Origin: an uncultured Bacteroidota bacterium
GTDB lineage: Bacteria > Bacteroidota > Bacteroidia > Flavobacteriales > Flavobacteriaceae
Assembly (NCBI GenBank): GCA_902559035.1
Contig: CACEGG010000004.1
Coordinates: forward strand, 62,001 to 126,000
Length of the DNA: 64,000 bases
Direction of reading: 5' to 3'
Below the pieces are notes generated by a model that did no database searches, was not told the DNA's origin, and saw nothing but the letters and a program-made list of their open reading frames with translations. Both the position numbers and the translations under genes were made by a program. Shown here piece by piece: positions 26,746 to 36,709 of this stretch (position 1 is its first letter; each line of letters opens with the position of its first letter).

Positions 26746-26827
26746 GGGGAGATACTCAAGCGGCCAACGAGGGCAGACTGTAAATCTGCTGTTTTTAACT
26801 TCGCAGGTTCGAATCCTGCTCTCCCCA
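26746..26827 (+). tRNA. tRNA-Tyr (anticodon GTA)
   Basis: An 82-nt class II tRNA with acceptor GGGGAGA/TCTCCCC, anticodon stem GCAGA/TCTGC with loop CTGTAAA giving GTA, a long variable arm as expected for bacterial tRNA-Tyr, and T-loop GTTCGAATC. CCA is not fully encoded. Confidence 0.96.
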
Positions 26828-26835
26828 CAATTTAA

Positions 26836-26908
26836 GCGGGAGTAGCTCAGTTGGTAGAGCGTCAGCCTTCCAAGCTGAATGTCGCCGGTTCGAACCCGGT
26901 CTCCCGCT
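26836..26908 (+). tRNA. tRNA-Gly (anticodon TCC)
   Basis: Acceptor GCGGGAG/CTCCCGC, anticodon stem TCAGC/GCTGA with loop CTTCCAA giving TCC, T-loop GTTCGAACC. No encoded CCA. Confidence 0.96.
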
Positions 26909-26917
26909 CAAATTTCT

Positions 26918-26989
26918 GCCGGTGTAGCTCAGGGGTAGAGCGTTTCCTTGGTAAGGAAGAGGTCACGAGTTCAAATCTCGTCATTGGCT
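26918..26989 (+). tRNA. tRNA-Thr (anticodon GGT)
   Basis: Acceptor GCCGGTG/CATTGGC with two G-T pairs, anticodon loop TTGGTAA giving GGT, T-loop GTTCAAATC. A run of ten T residues (26995-27004) begins 5 nt after its end and could terminate the tRNA transcript. Confidence 0.94.
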
Positions 26990-27058
26990 CTTCATTTTTT
27001 TTTTACTAATTTTTGGTATTAAGTTTGTTGTGTAATTTATATTCTTAATTTTACAAAC

Positions 27059-28405
27059 ATGATTAAAAATATCTTACCTATTATTTTAACCATTCTATTT
27101 GCTTCATGTGAATATGAAGATTTCGATGATAATAAAGAACTTAATTCTCCTTTGGCTCCATGCGTTGATGGTGTTGCTAAGGTCTTTGGAGCTAATCATG
27201 ATCATGTATATTCTTGTTCTAACTACGATCTTATGGGCCATGTTTCTCTAGAGGAAATGGATGCAGAAGATGGTAATGATTGTTGGGGATGGACAGACCA
27301 AGAAAATGGAAGAGAGTATGCAATAATGGGAGTAAATAATGGGACCGCTTTTATTGACATAACAGATTCTACTAACCCTGTTTATTTAGGAAAGTTACCA
27401 ACCGCTACTCTTGATAGTTCATGGAGAGATATGAAAGTTTACAATGATCATGTTTATATTGTTAGCGAGGCTAATGACCATGGTCTCCAAGTATTTGATT
27501 TAACTAACCTAAGAGGAGTTGAATCAGCTAAAATATTTTCAGCTGATCACACCTCAAATCAATTTGGACAAGCACACAACATAGCTGTTAATGAAGACTC
27601 TGGATATGCCTATGTTGCAGGAGCAGGAGGAAAAGGAATTTATGCTTTTAACCTTTTAAATCCATTGACCCCAACAATTGACTTAGAAGCTCCTAGTTTT
27701 GGATATAGCCATGACGCTCAAATAGTTAATTACAAAGGGCCAGACAATAGATATGATAACGATGAAATTTATATAGGAAGTAACGAGGATAGGGTTATTA
27801 TTGTTAATGTTTCTGACAAATCAAATCCAAAATTGATTTCAGAATTTAAATATGATGAAAAAGTAATAAATAATGACCAATACACACACCAGGCATGGTT
27901 AACAAAAGATCATAAATACTTATTGCTTGGAGACGAGTTTGATGAGCTTGAAAAAGGTTGTATTGAATCTAATTTTCAAAACTGTGACTTAGTTGATAAT
28001 ATTAAAACCTATGTCATAGACTTACAAGATTTAGAAGATCCAAAATTACATTTTGTTTACAAGTCTAACCTTGATGGTATAGATCACAATGGATACATTA
28101 AAGATTATAAATTTTATCTTGCTAGTTACACCAACGGCTTGAGAGTTATTGATATTTTAAATATAGATCAAAAAAATATTTCTGAAATAGGATTTTTTAA
28201 TACTTATCATCCTGATGATCATTCTGGTGTTATTGAAAAAACTAGTTCAACGAAGTGGTCAGACCCTGGAGATCATAATGGTGCTAAAGGTGAAAACATT
28301 GAGTCTTTTAATGGAGCTTGGAGTGTGTATCCATTTTTTAAAAGTGAAAACATTATTATTAGTGATATAAATTCTGGTTTGTTTATCGTTAAAAAACAGA
28401 ATTAA
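27059..28405 (+). CDS. LVIVD-repeat lipoprotein (choice-of-anchor B family)
   Basis: A 448-aa secreted lipoprotein: the N-terminal hydrophobic segment ends in FASC, with Cys17 as the likely lipidated residue. The remainder has repeated beta-propeller-like blades of LVIVD type (for example FIDITDSTNPVYLGKL, VIIVNVSDKSNPKLI, LRVIDI), and matches the choice-of-anchor B proteins, whose function is unknown. Conserved features include histidines and acidic residues (NHDHVYSC, HAHN-type AQAHNIAVNE, DHNGY). It lies between the tRNA array and tuf, where most Flavobacteriia have no gene. Confidence 0.82.
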   Translation: MIKNILPIILTILFASCEYEDFDDNKELNSPLAPCVDGVAKVFGANHDHVYSCSNYDLMGHVSLEEMDAEDGNDCWGWTDQENGREYAIMGVNNGTAFIDITDSTNPVYLGKLPTATLDSSWRDMKVYNDHVYIVSEANDHGLQVFDLTNLRGVESAKIFSADHTSNQFGQAHNIAVNEDSGYAYVAGAGGKGIYAFNLLNPLTPTIDLEAPSFGYSHDAQIVNYKGPDNRYDNDEIYIGSNEDRVIIVNVSDKSNPKLISEFKYDEKVINNDQYTHQAWLTKDHKYLLLGDEFDELEKGCIESNFQNCDLVDNIKTYVIDLQDLEDPKLHFVYKSNLDGIDHNGYIKDYKFYLASYTNGLRVIDILNIDQKNISEIGFFNTYHPDDHSGVIEKTSSTKWSDPGDHNGAKGENIESFNGAWSVYPFFKSENIIISDINSGLFIVKKQN

Positions 28406-28410
28406 AGTTC

Positions 28411-28452
28411 TTTCGTAAATATCATTAAATAACTTTCGTTTTACTTACGAAA
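28411..28452. repeat. inverted repeat upstream of tuf
   Basis: TTTCGTAA (28411-28418) is matched by TTACGAAA (28445-28452), and CTTTCGT occurs a second time at 28433-28439. The element lies upstream of the tuf -7 box, so it could be an upstream promoter or operator element, or the 3' end structure of the preceding gene. No T-run follows on the plus strand. Confidence 0.4.
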
Positions 28453-28490
28453 AAAAAATCAAAAAATTAAAAATTTTAAGATAAAATTTA

Positions 28491-28498
28491 TATATTTG
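28491..28498 (+). promoter_or_regulatory. -7 promoter box for tuf
   Basis: TATATTTG, a perfect -7 box, 34 nt before the tuf ATG. An A/T-rich tract precedes it; no TTG -33 box is seen. Confidence 0.6.
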
Positions 28499-28532
28499 CA
28501 CGCATTTTAAAAGTAATAAAACATTATATATT

Positions 28533-29717
28533 ATGGCAAAGGAAACATTTGACCGTTCGAAACCCCACTTAAATATTGGAACAATCGGACACGTAGATCA
28601 CGGAAAAACAACCCTTACTGCTGCTATTACAAAGGTATTAGCTGACGCAGGTTTATCTGAAGCAAGAAGCTTTGATCAAATTGACAACGCTCCTGAAGAA
28701 AAAGAAAGAGGGATTACAATTAACACATCTCACGTAGAGTACCAAACAGCAAATCGTCATTATGCGCACGTTGACTGTCCTGGTCACGCGGATTATGTTA
28801 AAAACATGGTAACTGGTGCCGCTCAAATGGATGGTGCAATTTTAGTTGTTGCAGCTTCTGACGGACCAATGCCACAAACTAGAGAACACATACTTTTAGG
28901 AAGACAAGTTGGTATTCCAAGAATTGTTGTGTTCTTAAATAAAGCAGATCAAGTTGATGATGAAGAATTATTAGAACTCGTTGAAATGGAAGTAAGAGAC
29001 TTATTGAATTTTTATGAGTATGATGGAGATAATGGTCCTATTGTTTTAGGTTCAGCCCTTGGAGCTCTTAATGGAGAACAAAAATGGGTTGATACGATAA
29101 TGAAATTAATGGAATCAGTTGATTCATGGATAGAACTTCCAACTAGAGAAGTTGATAAAGATTTCTTAATGCCAGTTGAAGACGTGTTTTCAATTACTGG
29201 ACGTGGAACAGTTGCTACTGGTAGAATTGAAACAGGTGTTGCCAATACTGGTGATGCTGTTGATATTATTGGTATGGGTGCTGAGAAATTAGCCTCTACA
29301 GTAACTGGTGTAGAAATGTTTAGAAAAATTTTAGATAGAGGTGAGGCTGGTGATAATGTTGGAATCCTTTTAAGAGGTATTGAAAAAACAGATATTTCAA
29401 GAGGTATGGTTATTTGTAAACCAGGTTCTGTTAAGCCACACGATAAATTTGAAGCAGAGGTTTATATTTTAAAGAAAGAAGAGGGTGGAAGACACACTCC
29501 ATTTCACAACAACTATAGACCACAATTTTATGTAAGAACAACTGACGTAACAGGAAACATTGTGCTTCCTGATGGAGTTGAAATGGTAATGCCTGGAGAT
29601 AACTTAACAATCAAAGTTGAGCTTATATCTCCAATCGCTTGTAGTGTTGGATTAAGATTCGCTATTAGAGAAGGTGGTAGAACTGTTGGTGCTGGTCAGG
29701 TTACTAAAATTTTATAA
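28533..29717 (+). CDS. tuf: elongation factor Tu
   Basis: GTPase that delivers aminoacyl-tRNA to the ribosome. The 394 aa have all G-domain motifs: GHVDHGKTT (19-27), [12 protein letters not shown], and the effector RGITI, followed by the two beta-barrel domains. C residues are more frequent at wobble positions than in neighbouring genes, consistent with high expression. It has its own promoter and a strong terminator, setting it apart from the tRNA-Trp-secE-nusG unit. Confidence 0.98.
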   Translation: MAKETFDRSKPHLNIGTIGHVDHGKTTLTAAITKVLADAGLSEARSFDQIDNAPEEKERGITINTSHVEYQTANRHYAHVDCPGHADYVKNMVTGAAQMDGAILVVAASDGPMPQTREHILLGRQVGIPRIVVFLNKADQVDDEELLELVEMEVRDLLNFYEYDGDNGPIVLGSALGALNGEQKWVDTIMKLMESVDSWIELPTREVDKDFLMPVEDVFSITGRGTVATGRIETGVANTGDAVDIIGMGAEKLASTVTGVEMFRKILDRGEAGDNVGILLRGIEKTDISRGMVICKPGSVKPHDKFEAEVYILKKEEGGRHTPFHNNYRPQFYVRTTDVTGNIVLPDGVEMVMPGDNLTIKVELISPIACSVGLRFAIREGGRTVGAGQVTKIL

Positions 29718-29736
29718 TAATATATAATAAATCCAG

Positions 29737-29767
29737 AAAAGGTATCTACTTTTTGTAGATGCCTTTT
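29737..29767 (+). terminator. intrinsic terminator after tuf
   Basis: A 13-bp stem (AAAAGGTATCTAC with GTAGATGCCTTTT, one G-T pair) with a 5-T loop, 19 nt after the tuf stop; the stem's own TTTT forms the tail. The symmetrical A and T flanks allow function on both strands. Confidence 0.85.
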
Positions 29768-29810
29768 GTGGCTATAAATCTTTGGTGTTTAATTACACCT
29801 TATAAGAGAG

Positions 29811-29883
29811 ACGGGTTTAGCTCAGTTGGTAGAGCACTGGTCTCCAAAACCAGGTGTCGGGAGTTCGAGTCTCTCAACCCGTG
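29811..29883 (+). tRNA. tRNA-Trp (anticodon CCA)
   Basis: Acceptor ACGGGTT/AACCCGT, anticodon stem CTGGT/ACCAG with loop CTCCAAA giving CCA, T-loop GTTCGAGTC, G discriminator. It lies 15 nt before secE, as in other Bacteroidota, and probably shares its transcript. Confidence 0.96.
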
Positions 29884-29898
29884 CAAATTAAGAGAATT

Positions 29899-30090
29899 AT
29901 GAATATAGTTTCATATATAAAGGAATCTTTTTCAGAGTTAAAAGAACACGTTTCTTGGACTGCTTTACCCGAATTATCAAACCTTACAGTTATTGTATTA
30001 GTTTTTTCTTTAATATTCGCTGGCTTAATATGGTTAGCAGATAGTATTTTATCTAGAATTGTTAAACTTTATTTTGACTTTATAAATTAA
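29899..30090 (+). CDS. secE: preprotein translocase subunit SecE
   Basis: A 63-aa single-span form of SecE, the small essential subunit of the SecYEG channel. It has an amphipathic N-terminal helix (YIKESFSELKEHVSWTALPE) and a membrane segment at about residues 33-55. ATG 29899 is the start; an upstream in-frame start would lie within the tRNA-Trp gene. Confidence 0.94.
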   Translation: MNIVSYIKESFSELKEHVSWTALPELSNLTVIVLVFSLIFAGLIWLADSILSRIVKLYFDFIN

Positions 30091-30093
30091 ATT

Positions 30094-30648
30094 ATGTCTG
30101 AAACAGTCGATCTTAAAAAATGGTATGTTGTTAGGGCTGTAAGTGGTCAAGAAAACAAAATTCGTGATTATATGGAATCTGAAATTAATCGTTTGGGTTT
30201 TAATAATCTTGTTGAAGACATTTTAGTTCCTACTCAAAAGGTTGTCCAAATCAGGAAAGGAAAAAAAATAAATAAAGAAAAAGTTTATTTCCCTGGCTAT
30301 ATAATGATAAAAGCCAATTTGGCTGGTGAAATACCTCACATTATTAAGGCACTTCCAAATGTAATTGGTTTTTTGGGTGAAACTAAAGGTGGTGATCCAA
30401 TTCCTTTAAGAACTGCTGAGGTTAATAGAATGTTAGGTAAGGTAGATGAGCTATCTACAGAGAGTGAAAGCGTATCGATCCCTTTTGAGATTGGCGAAAG
30501 TATAAAAGTTATTGATGGACCGTTTAATGGATTTAATGGATCTATAGAAAAGGTTAATCAAGAAAAAAGAAAGCTAGAAGTTATGGTGAAAATTTTTGGA
30601 AGAAAAACTCCTCTAGAACTTTCTTACATGCAAGTTGAGAAAATATAA
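30094..30648 (+). CDS. nusG: transcription termination/antitermination protein NusG
   Basis: Binds RNA polymerase and the ribosome, coupling transcription and translation. The 184 aa have the NGN domain (WYVVRAVSGQENKI at the start, FPGYIMIKA, LPNVIGFLG) and a C-terminal KOW domain (IKVIDGPFNGFNGSIEKVN). It lies 3 nt after secE. Confidence 0.97.
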   Translation: MSETVDLKKWYVVRAVSGQENKIRDYMESEINRLGFNNLVEDILVPTQKVVQIRKGKKINKEKVYFPGYIMIKANLAGEIPHIIKALPNVIGFLGETKGGDPIPLRTAEVNRMLGKVDELSTESESVSIPFEIGESIKVIDGPFNGFNGSIEKVNQEKRKLEVMVKIFGRKTPLELSYMQVEKI

Positions 30649-30711
30649 ATGTTACATATAAATCATTTCTTAAATAGCTTCCAATTGTTTAAGAGATAAT
30701 AAATATTAATA

Positions 30712-31149
30712 ATGGCTAAAGAAATACAAAAAGTACTAAAATTACAAATTAGAGGAGGTGCTGCTAACCCATCACCACCTGTTGGTCCTGCATTAGGAGC
30801 AGCTGGTGTTAATATTATGGAGTTTTGTAAGCAATTTAACTCAAGAACTCAAGATAAACCTGGAAAAGTTTTGCCTGTGGCAATTACCGTTTTCATGGAC
30901 AAGTCTTTTGAATTTGTTGTTAAAACACCACCTGCAGCCGTTCAGCTTTTGGAAGCAGCTAAAATTAAAAAAGGATCAGGAGAACCTAATCGTAGCAAAG
31001 TAGCTACAGTTTCTTGGGATCAAGTAAAAGCTATTTCTGAAGATAAAATGGTTGATCTTAATGCTTTTACAGTTGAATCTGCTATGAAAATGGTAGCTGG
31101 TACAGCTAGATCAATGGGTATTAAGGTTAAAGGTCAAGCTCCTTTTTAA
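30712..31149 (+). CDS. rplK: 50S ribosomal protein L11
   Basis: The 145 aa match uL11 fully: the proline-rich [21 protein letters not shown] in the N-terminal domain (GTPase-centre contact) and TARSMGI at the C-terminus. A 63-nt gap to nusG holds a weak TTTAAG-based repeat but no clear promoter. Confidence 0.98.
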   Translation: MAKEIQKVLKLQIRGGAANPSPPVGPALGAAGVNIMEFCKQFNSRTQDKPGKVLPVAITVFMDKSFEFVVKTPPAAVQLLEAAKIKKGSGEPNRSKVATVSWDQVKAISEDKMVDLNAFTVESAMKMVAGTARSMGIKVKGQAPF

Positions 31150-31168
31150 TTTTAAACAAAATAAGATT

Positions 31169-31855
31169 ATGACAAAAATTTCAAAAAAACGTAAAGATGC
31201 GCTTTCTAAATATGATTCTACAAAAACATATTCATTGAAAGAAGCTTCTTCAGTAATAAAAGAAATATCCAACGTTAATTTTGATTCATCTATTGATCTG
31301 GCTGTGAGACTTGGAGTAGATCCAAGAAAGGCTGATCAAAACGTAAGAGGTGTAGTAACACTTCCAAATGGAACTGGTAAAGATGTTAAAGTTTTAGCGC
31401 TTGTTACACCAGATAAAGAAAAAGATGCTTTAGATGCTGGAGCTGATTTTGTTGGATTGGATGAGTATTTACAAAAAATTAAAGATGGTTGGACTGATGT
31501 AGATGTTATCATTACTATGCCTAGTGTTATGGGTAAATTAGGTCCTTTAGGGAGAGTTTTAGGTCCCAGAGGTTTAATGCCAAACCCAAAAACTGGTACA
31601 GTTACAATGGATGTTGCAAAAGCTATTAGCGATGTAAAGGCTGGTAAGATTGACTTTAAAGTTGATAAAACTGGAATAATTCATGCTTCCGTTGCTAAAG
31701 TTTCTTTTGACGCTGATAAAATTTATGGAAATTCTCTTGAGTTAATTCAAAATATAGTTAAACTTAAGCCAAGCTCATCAAAAGGTACCTATGTAAAAAG
31801 TATTTCTATGTCTAGTACAATGAGTCCAGGAATTAATATTGATACTAATATTTAG
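31169..31855 (+). CDS. rplA: 50S ribosomal protein L1
   Basis: The 228 aa match uL1 of the L1 stalk. Motifs [19 protein letters not shown] and [10 protein letters not shown] are diagnostic. In many bacteria L1 represses its own operon by binding the mRNA; no obvious mimic site was found in the short gaps here. Confidence 0.98.
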   Translation: MTKISKKRKDALSKYDSTKTYSLKEASSVIKEISNVNFDSSIDLAVRLGVDPRKADQNVRGVVTLPNGTGKDVKVLALVTPDKEKDALDAGADFVGLDEYLQKIKDGWTDVDVIITMPSVMGKLGPLGRVLGPRGLMPNPKTGTVTMDVAKAISDVKAGKIDFKVDKTGIIHASVAKVSFDADKIYGNSLELIQNIVKLKPSSSKGTYVKSISMSSTMSPGINIDTNI

Positions 31856-31869
31856 TTAAAAAAAATAAA

Positions 31870-32394
31870 ATGACAAGAGAAGAAAAATCTAAAGTAATAG
31901 AAAAGTTGACAGCTGAATTAGCTGAAAATACCAACATTTACATGACAGATGTTTCCGGACTTAATGCCTCTGAAACAAGTAAATTAAGAAGAGCTTGTTT
32001 TAAAGCAAATATCAAACTTTCAGTTGTTAAGAATACCTTATTAAGTAAAGCAATAGAATCGTCTGATAAAGATTTTGGAAGTTTAAATGAAGTGTTAGTT
32101 GGTAATACAGCATTGATGTATTCAGAAGTTGGTAATTCGCCTGCTAAATTGATAAAACAATTTAGAAAAAAATCTGAAAGACCTCTTTTAAAAGGAGCTT
32201 CGATTGAAGACTCAGTTTATGTTGGAGACGATCAGGTAGAATTTTTAGCTAATATTAAATCTAGAGAAGAATTAATAGGAGAAGTAATCACAATATTACA
32301 ATCTCCAGCTAAGAATGTAATATCCGCTTTACAATCAAGTGGATCAACTATATCGGGAGTTTTAAAAACACTTTCGGAAAACAATAAAAATTAA
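31870..32394 (+). CDS. rplJ: 50S ribosomal protein L10
   Basis: The 174 aa match uL10, which anchors L7/L12 dimers. N-terminal MTREEKSKVIEKL, then TDVSGLNASE and LRRACFKANIKLSVVKNTL. Only 14 nt separate it from rplA, too short for the L10 leader RNA known from Firmicutes and E. coli. Confidence 0.96.
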   Translation: MTREEKSKVIEKLTAELAENTNIYMTDVSGLNASETSKLRRACFKANIKLSVVKNTLLSKAIESSDKDFGSLNEVLVGNTALMYSEVGNSPAKLIKQFRKKSERPLLKGASIEDSVYVGDDQVEFLANIKSREELIGEVITILQSPAKNVISALQSSGSTISGVLKTLSENNKN

Positions 32395-32420
32395 TAATAA
32401 CAATAATAAATATTTAAAAA

Positions 32421-32798
32421 ATGGCAGATTTAAAAGATTTTGCAGAACAATTAGTTAACCTTACAGTTAAAGAAGTAAATGAGTTAGCTGATATCCTAAA
32501 AAATGATTACGGAATTGAACCAGCAGCAGCAGCAGTAGCTGTAGCAGGTCCAGCAGCAGGTGGCGATGCCGCTGCAGCTGAAGAAAAAACAGAATTTGAT
32601 GTTGTATTAAACGCAGCAGGTGGTTCAAAGCTAGCTGTTGTGAAACTTGTTAAGGAATTAACTGGTTTAGGTTTAAAAGAAGCTAAAGAATTAGTTGACA
32701 ATGCTCCAAGTAATATTAAAGAAGCAGTTTCTAAAGATGAGGCTGAAGGATTTAAAAAATCACTTGAGGAAGCAGGAGCTGAGGTTGAATTAAAATAA
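32421..32798 (+). CDS. rplL: 50S ribosomal protein L7/L12
   Basis: The 125 aa of bL12: an N-terminal dimerisation helix, an alanine-glycine hinge (residues 33-54), and a C-terminal factor-binding domain ([31 protein letters not shown]). An 87-nt gap to rpoB follows; it contains a weak 5-bp hairpin (ATGAG/CTCAT at 32830-32844). Confidence 0.98.
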   Translation: MADLKDFAEQLVNLTVKEVNELADILKNDYGIEPAAAAVAVAGPAAGGDAAAAEEKTEFDVVLNAAGGSKLAVVKLVKELTGLGLKEAKELVDNAPSNIKEAVSKDEAEGFKKSLEEAGAEVELK

Positions 32799-32885
32799 TT
32801 AATTCAACTTTAGTTTGCGCTTTTAGCACATGAGCTAGTCTCATTTGTTCTATTTCTTATGTTCTTTTAACCTAAATTGTTTTAA

Positions 32886-35800
32886 ATGTATAATACTATT
32901 AACAGATTAAATTTTGCGTCAGCTACCGACATACCTGACTATCCAGATTTTCTTGATATTCAAATAAAATCATTCGGTGATTTCTTTCAACTTGAAACTA
33001 AATCGGATGAAAGAACCGATGAAGGTTTATTTAACACCTTCATGGAAAACTTTCCGATCTCAGATTCAAGAAACCAATTTGTTCTAGAATTTTTAGATTA
33101 TTTTGTAGATCCACCAAGATATTCAATACAAGAATGTATTGAGAGAGGTTTAACCTATAGTGTTCCTTTGAAAGCTAGGTTAAAGCTATACTGTACAGAC
33201 GAAGAACACGAGGACTTTGAAACAATTGTTCAAGATGTTTATTTAGGAGTGATTCCTTACATGACACCTAGTGGTACTTTTATTATTAATGGTGCTGAAA
33301 GAGTCGTTGTGTCACAGCTACATAGATCCCCAGGAGTTTTCTTTGGGCAATCTTTTCATGCTAATGGAACAAAATTATATTCCGCTAGAGTTATTCCATT
33401 TAAAGGATCGTGGATAGAATTTGCAACTGACATTAATAGTGTTATGTATGCTTACATCGATAGAAAAAAGAAATTACCTGTTACTACTCTTTTAAGAGCA
33501 ATTGGTTTTGAGAGAGATAAAGATATACTTGAAATATTTGATTTAGCTGAAGAAGTTAAAGTTTCAAAATCTGGTCTTAAGAAATGTATTGGGAGAAAAT
33601 TAGCTGCAAGGGTATTAAATTCTTGGTTTGAAGATTTTGTAGATGAAGATACTGGTGAAGTTGTTTCAATCGAAAGAAATGAGATAGTACTTGACAGGGA
33701 TATCATAATTGACAAAGACAATATTGAAGAGATTTTAGAAACTAATACTAAAACTATTCTTCTACACAAAATTGATGGTCAGCTGTCAGATTATGCAATT
33801 ATTCATAACACACTTCAAAAAGATCCAACAAATTCTGAAAAAGAAGCTGTTGAACATATTTACAGACAATTAAGAAATGCTGAACCACCTGATGAAGAAA
33901 CTGCTCGTGGAATTATAGATAAGTTATTTTTCTCTGACCAAAGATATAATCTTGGAGAAGTTGGTAGATATAGAATGAACAAAAAATTAGGATTAGACAT
34001 CGACATGGAAATGTTAGTCCTAACTAAAGAAGATATTATTACAATAATTAAGTATTTGATTGAATTAATAAACTCAAAAGCTGAAATTGATGATATTGAT
34101 CACCTTTCTAACAGAAGAGTTAGAACTGTTGGAGAGCAATTATCATCTCAGTTTGGAGTTGGACTTTCTAGGATGGCTAGAACTATTAGAGAAAGAATGA
34201 ATGTTCGTGATAATGAAGTTTTTACTCCAATTGACTTAATTAATGCTAAGACATTATCATCAGTAATTAATTCTTTTTTTGGTACAAATCAGCTTTCGCA
34301 GTTCATGGATCAAACCAATCCACTCGCAGAAATTACTCACAAAAGAAGATTATCGGCATTGGGTCCAGGTGGTCTTTCCAGGGAAAGAGCTGGATTTGAG
34401 GTGAGAGATGTACACTATACTCATTATGGTAGACTGTGTCCAATTGAAACCCCAGAAGGTCCTAACATTGGTTTAATATCATCATTAGGAGTTTTTGCAA
34501 AAGTAAATAACTTAGGTTTTATTGAAACTCCTTATAGAAAAGTTGAAAATGGAGTTGTAGATCTTAAAAATCATAGATTTTTAAGTGCAGAGGAAGAAGA
34601 AGGAATGTTAATAGCTCAAGCAAACATAGATAAGGATAAAGATGGTAAGATATTATCTGATAAGGTAATTGCAAGACAAGAAGCTGATTATCCAGTTGTT
34701 GATCCATCCCAGGTCAATTATACAGACGTTGCTCCAAATCAAATTGCATCGATATCCGCTTCATTAATTCCTTTCCTGGAGCATGACGATGCAAACAGAG
34801 CACTTATGGGATCAAACATGATGAGACAATCAGTTCCTCTACTTAGACCTGAGTCGCCAATTGTTGGAACAGGATTAGAAAGACAAGTTGCATCAGACTC
34901 AAGAGTTCTTATTAATGCTGATTTTGATGGTAAAGTTACATATGTTGATTCTCAAAAGATAACAATTAAATATAGTCTGACAGAAGAACAAAAACTTACA
35001 AGCTTTGACAGTGATGAGAAAACATATTCTCTTGTTAAGTTTAGAAAAACTAACCAAGGAACATGTATTAATTTAAAACCTATTGTTGTTAAAGGAGATA
35101 AAGTAAAAAAAGGCCAAGTTTTATGTGAAGGTTATGCTACACAAAAGGGTGAACTAGCTCTAGGTAGAAATTTGAAAGTTGCATTTATGCCTTGGAAAGG
35201 CTATAATTTTGAAGATGCAATTGTTATTTCAGAAAAAGTAGTTAGAGATGATGTCTTTACATCATTACATATTGATGAGTATTCAATTGATGTGAGAGAT
35301 ACTAAGCTTGGAATGGAAGAGTTAACAAATGATATCCCAAATGTCAGCGAAGAAGCTACATCAAATCTTGATGAAAACGGAATGATAAGAGTTGGTGCAG
35401 AAGTTAAGCCAGGTGATATCTTAATTGGTAAAATTACACCTAAAGGTGAATCTGATCCAACGCCTGAAGAAAAATTACTTCGAGCAATTTTTGGTGATAA
35501 AGCAGGTGATGTTAAAGATGCTTCTCTTAAAGCTCCACCATCATTGAATGGAATTGTAGTCGATAAAAAATTGTTTACAAGACCAATTAAAGACAAAAGA
35601 AAGAGGTCTGAAGATAAGGAATTGTTAGCTGAGCTAGCCAAAACCTATGACGTTAAGTTTGATGAGTTGAAGAAGGTTTTAGTTGAAAAGTTATACAATA
35701 TTCTTTCAGGAAAAACTTGTCAAGGTGTATTTAATGATTTAGAGGAGGAAGTATTACCTAAAGGAAAAAAATATTCTTTGAAAATGTTAAACCAAGTAGA

Positions 35801-36692
35801 AGAATATACTCACTTGGTTGGAGGTCAATGGACAGTTGATAAAAAAGTAAATGGATTAGTGATGTCTCTCCTTCACAATTATAAGATCAAAGAAAATGAT
35901 CTTCAAGGAATGTTAAGAAGAGAAAAGTTTACTATTTCAGTTGGAGATGAGTTGCCACCAGGTATTTTAAAACTAGCTAAAGTATATGTAGCTAAGAAGA
36001 GAAAATTAAAGGTTGGAGATAAAATGGCTGGTCGTCACGGAAATAAGGGAATTGTTGCAAGAATTGTAAGACAAGAAGATATGCCATTCTTGGAGGACGG
36101 AACACCTGTAGACATTGTTCTAAATCCTCTTGGTGTTCCATCAAGGATGAATATAGGTCAGATTTATGAAACTGTTCTTGGTTGGGCTGGTCAAAAATTA
36201 GGTAGAAAATTTTCTACTCCAATTTTTGATGGAGCTACCATTGATCAGATAAACGAATTAACTGATGAAGCAGGTGTACCTAAATTTGGACATACACATT
36301 TATATGATGGCGGTACTGGTAAAAGATTTGATCAAGCTGCTACTGTAGGGGTTATTTACATGTTAAAATTAGGACATATGGTTGATGATAAAATGCACTC
36401 AAGATCTATTGGTCCTTATTCACTAATCACTCAACAACCACTTGGTGGTAAAGCTCAATTTGGGGGTCAAAGATTTGGTGAAATGGAAGTTTGGGCTCTT
36501 GAAGCTTATGGTGCTTCAAGTACTCTACAAGAAATATTGACTATTAAATCTGATGATGTACAAGGTAGAGCTAAAGCTTATGAAGCAATCGTTAAGGGTG
36601 AAACTATGCCTGATCCTGGTCTTCCAGAGTCATTTAACGTATTGATGCATGAATTAAAAGGTCTAGGATTGGATATTAGATTAGAAGAATAA
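32886..36692 (+). CDS. rpoB: DNA-directed RNA polymerase subunit beta
   Basis: The 1268 aa span the whole beta subunit. The rifampicin-binding region is intact ([36 protein letters not shown]), as are GLISSL, the [17 protein letters not shown] lysine region, and the C-terminal [13 protein letters not shown]. No resistance-type substitution is evident in the visible core of the rifampicin cluster. rpoC follows after 17 nt. Confidence 0.98.
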   Translation: MYNTINRLNFASATDIPDYPDFLDIQIKSFGDFFQLETKSDERTDEGLFNTFMENFPISDSRNQFVLEFLDYFVDPPRYSIQECIERGLTYSVPLKARLKLYCTDEEHEDFETIVQDVYLGVIPYMTPSGTFIINGAERVVVSQLHRSPGVFFGQSFHANGTKLYSARVIPFKGSWIEFATDINSVMYAYIDRKKKLPVTTLLRAIGFERDKDILEIFDLAEEVKVSKSGLKKCIGRKLAARVLNSWFEDFVDEDTGEVVSIERNEIVLDRDIIIDKDNIEEILETNTKTILLHKIDGQLSDYAIIHNTLQKDPTNSEKEAVEHIYRQLRNAEPPDEETARGIIDKLFFSDQRYNLGEVGRYRMNKKLGLDIDMEMLVLTKEDIITIIKYLIELINSKAEIDDIDHLSNRRVRTVGEQLSSQFGVGLSRMARTIRERMNVRDNEVFTPIDLINAKTLSSVINSFFGTNQLSQFMDQTNPLAEITHKRRLSALGPGGLSRERAGFEVRDVHYTHYGRLCPIETPEGPNIGLISSLGVFAKVNNLGFIETPYRKVENGVVDLKNHRFLSAEEEEGMLIAQANIDKDKDGKILSDKVIARQEADYPVVDPSQVNYTDVAPNQIASISASLIPFLEHDDANRALMGSNMMRQSVPLLRPESPIVGTGLERQVASDSRVLINADFDGKVTYVDSQKITIKYSLTEEQKLTSFDSDEKTYSLVKFRKTNQGTCINLKPIVVKGDKVKKGQVLCEGYATQKGELALGRNLKVAFMPWKGYNFEDAIVISEKVVRDDVFTSLHIDEYSIDVRDTKLGMEELTNDIPNVSEEATSNLDENGMIRVGAEVKPGDILIGKITPKGESDPTPEEKLLRAIFGDKAGDVKDASLKAPPSLNGIVVDKKLFTRPIKDKRKRSEDKELLAELAKTYDVKFDELKKVLVEKLYNILSGKTCQGVFNDLEEEVLPKGKKYSLKMLNQVEEYTHLVGGQWTVDKKVNGLVMSLLHNYKIKENDLQGMLRREKFTISVGDELPPGILKLAKVYVAKKRKLKVGDKMAGRHGNKGIVARIVRQEDMPFLEDGTPVDIVLNPLGVPSRMNIGQIYETVLGWAGQKLGRKFSTPIFDGATIDQINELTDEAGVPKFGHTHLYDGGTGKRFDQAATVGVIYMLKLGHMVDDKMHSRSIGPYSLITQQPLGGKAQFGGQRFGEMEVWALEAYGASSTLQEILTIKSDDVQGRAKAYEAIVKGETMPDPGLPESFNVLMHELKGLGLDIRLEE

Positions 36693-36709
36693 TAAAATAA
36701 AAACACATT

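Noticed and set aside
29781-29808. Promoter for tRNA-Trp-secE (TTTG followed by TATAAGAG)
   Set aside because: The second box departs strongly from TAnnTTTG and the spacer is 16 nt; a promoter is expected after the tuf terminator but cannot be placed with confidence.
29854-29898. Upstream extension of secE
   Set aside because: It would lie in the tRNA-Trp gene; ATG 29899 gives a standard SecE.
32799-32885. Attenuator or terminator between rplL and rpoB
   Set aside because: Only a 5-bp stem (ATGAG/CTCAT) without a proper T-run is visible, and a TTAGTTTG-like box is one base off consensus; too weak to call.
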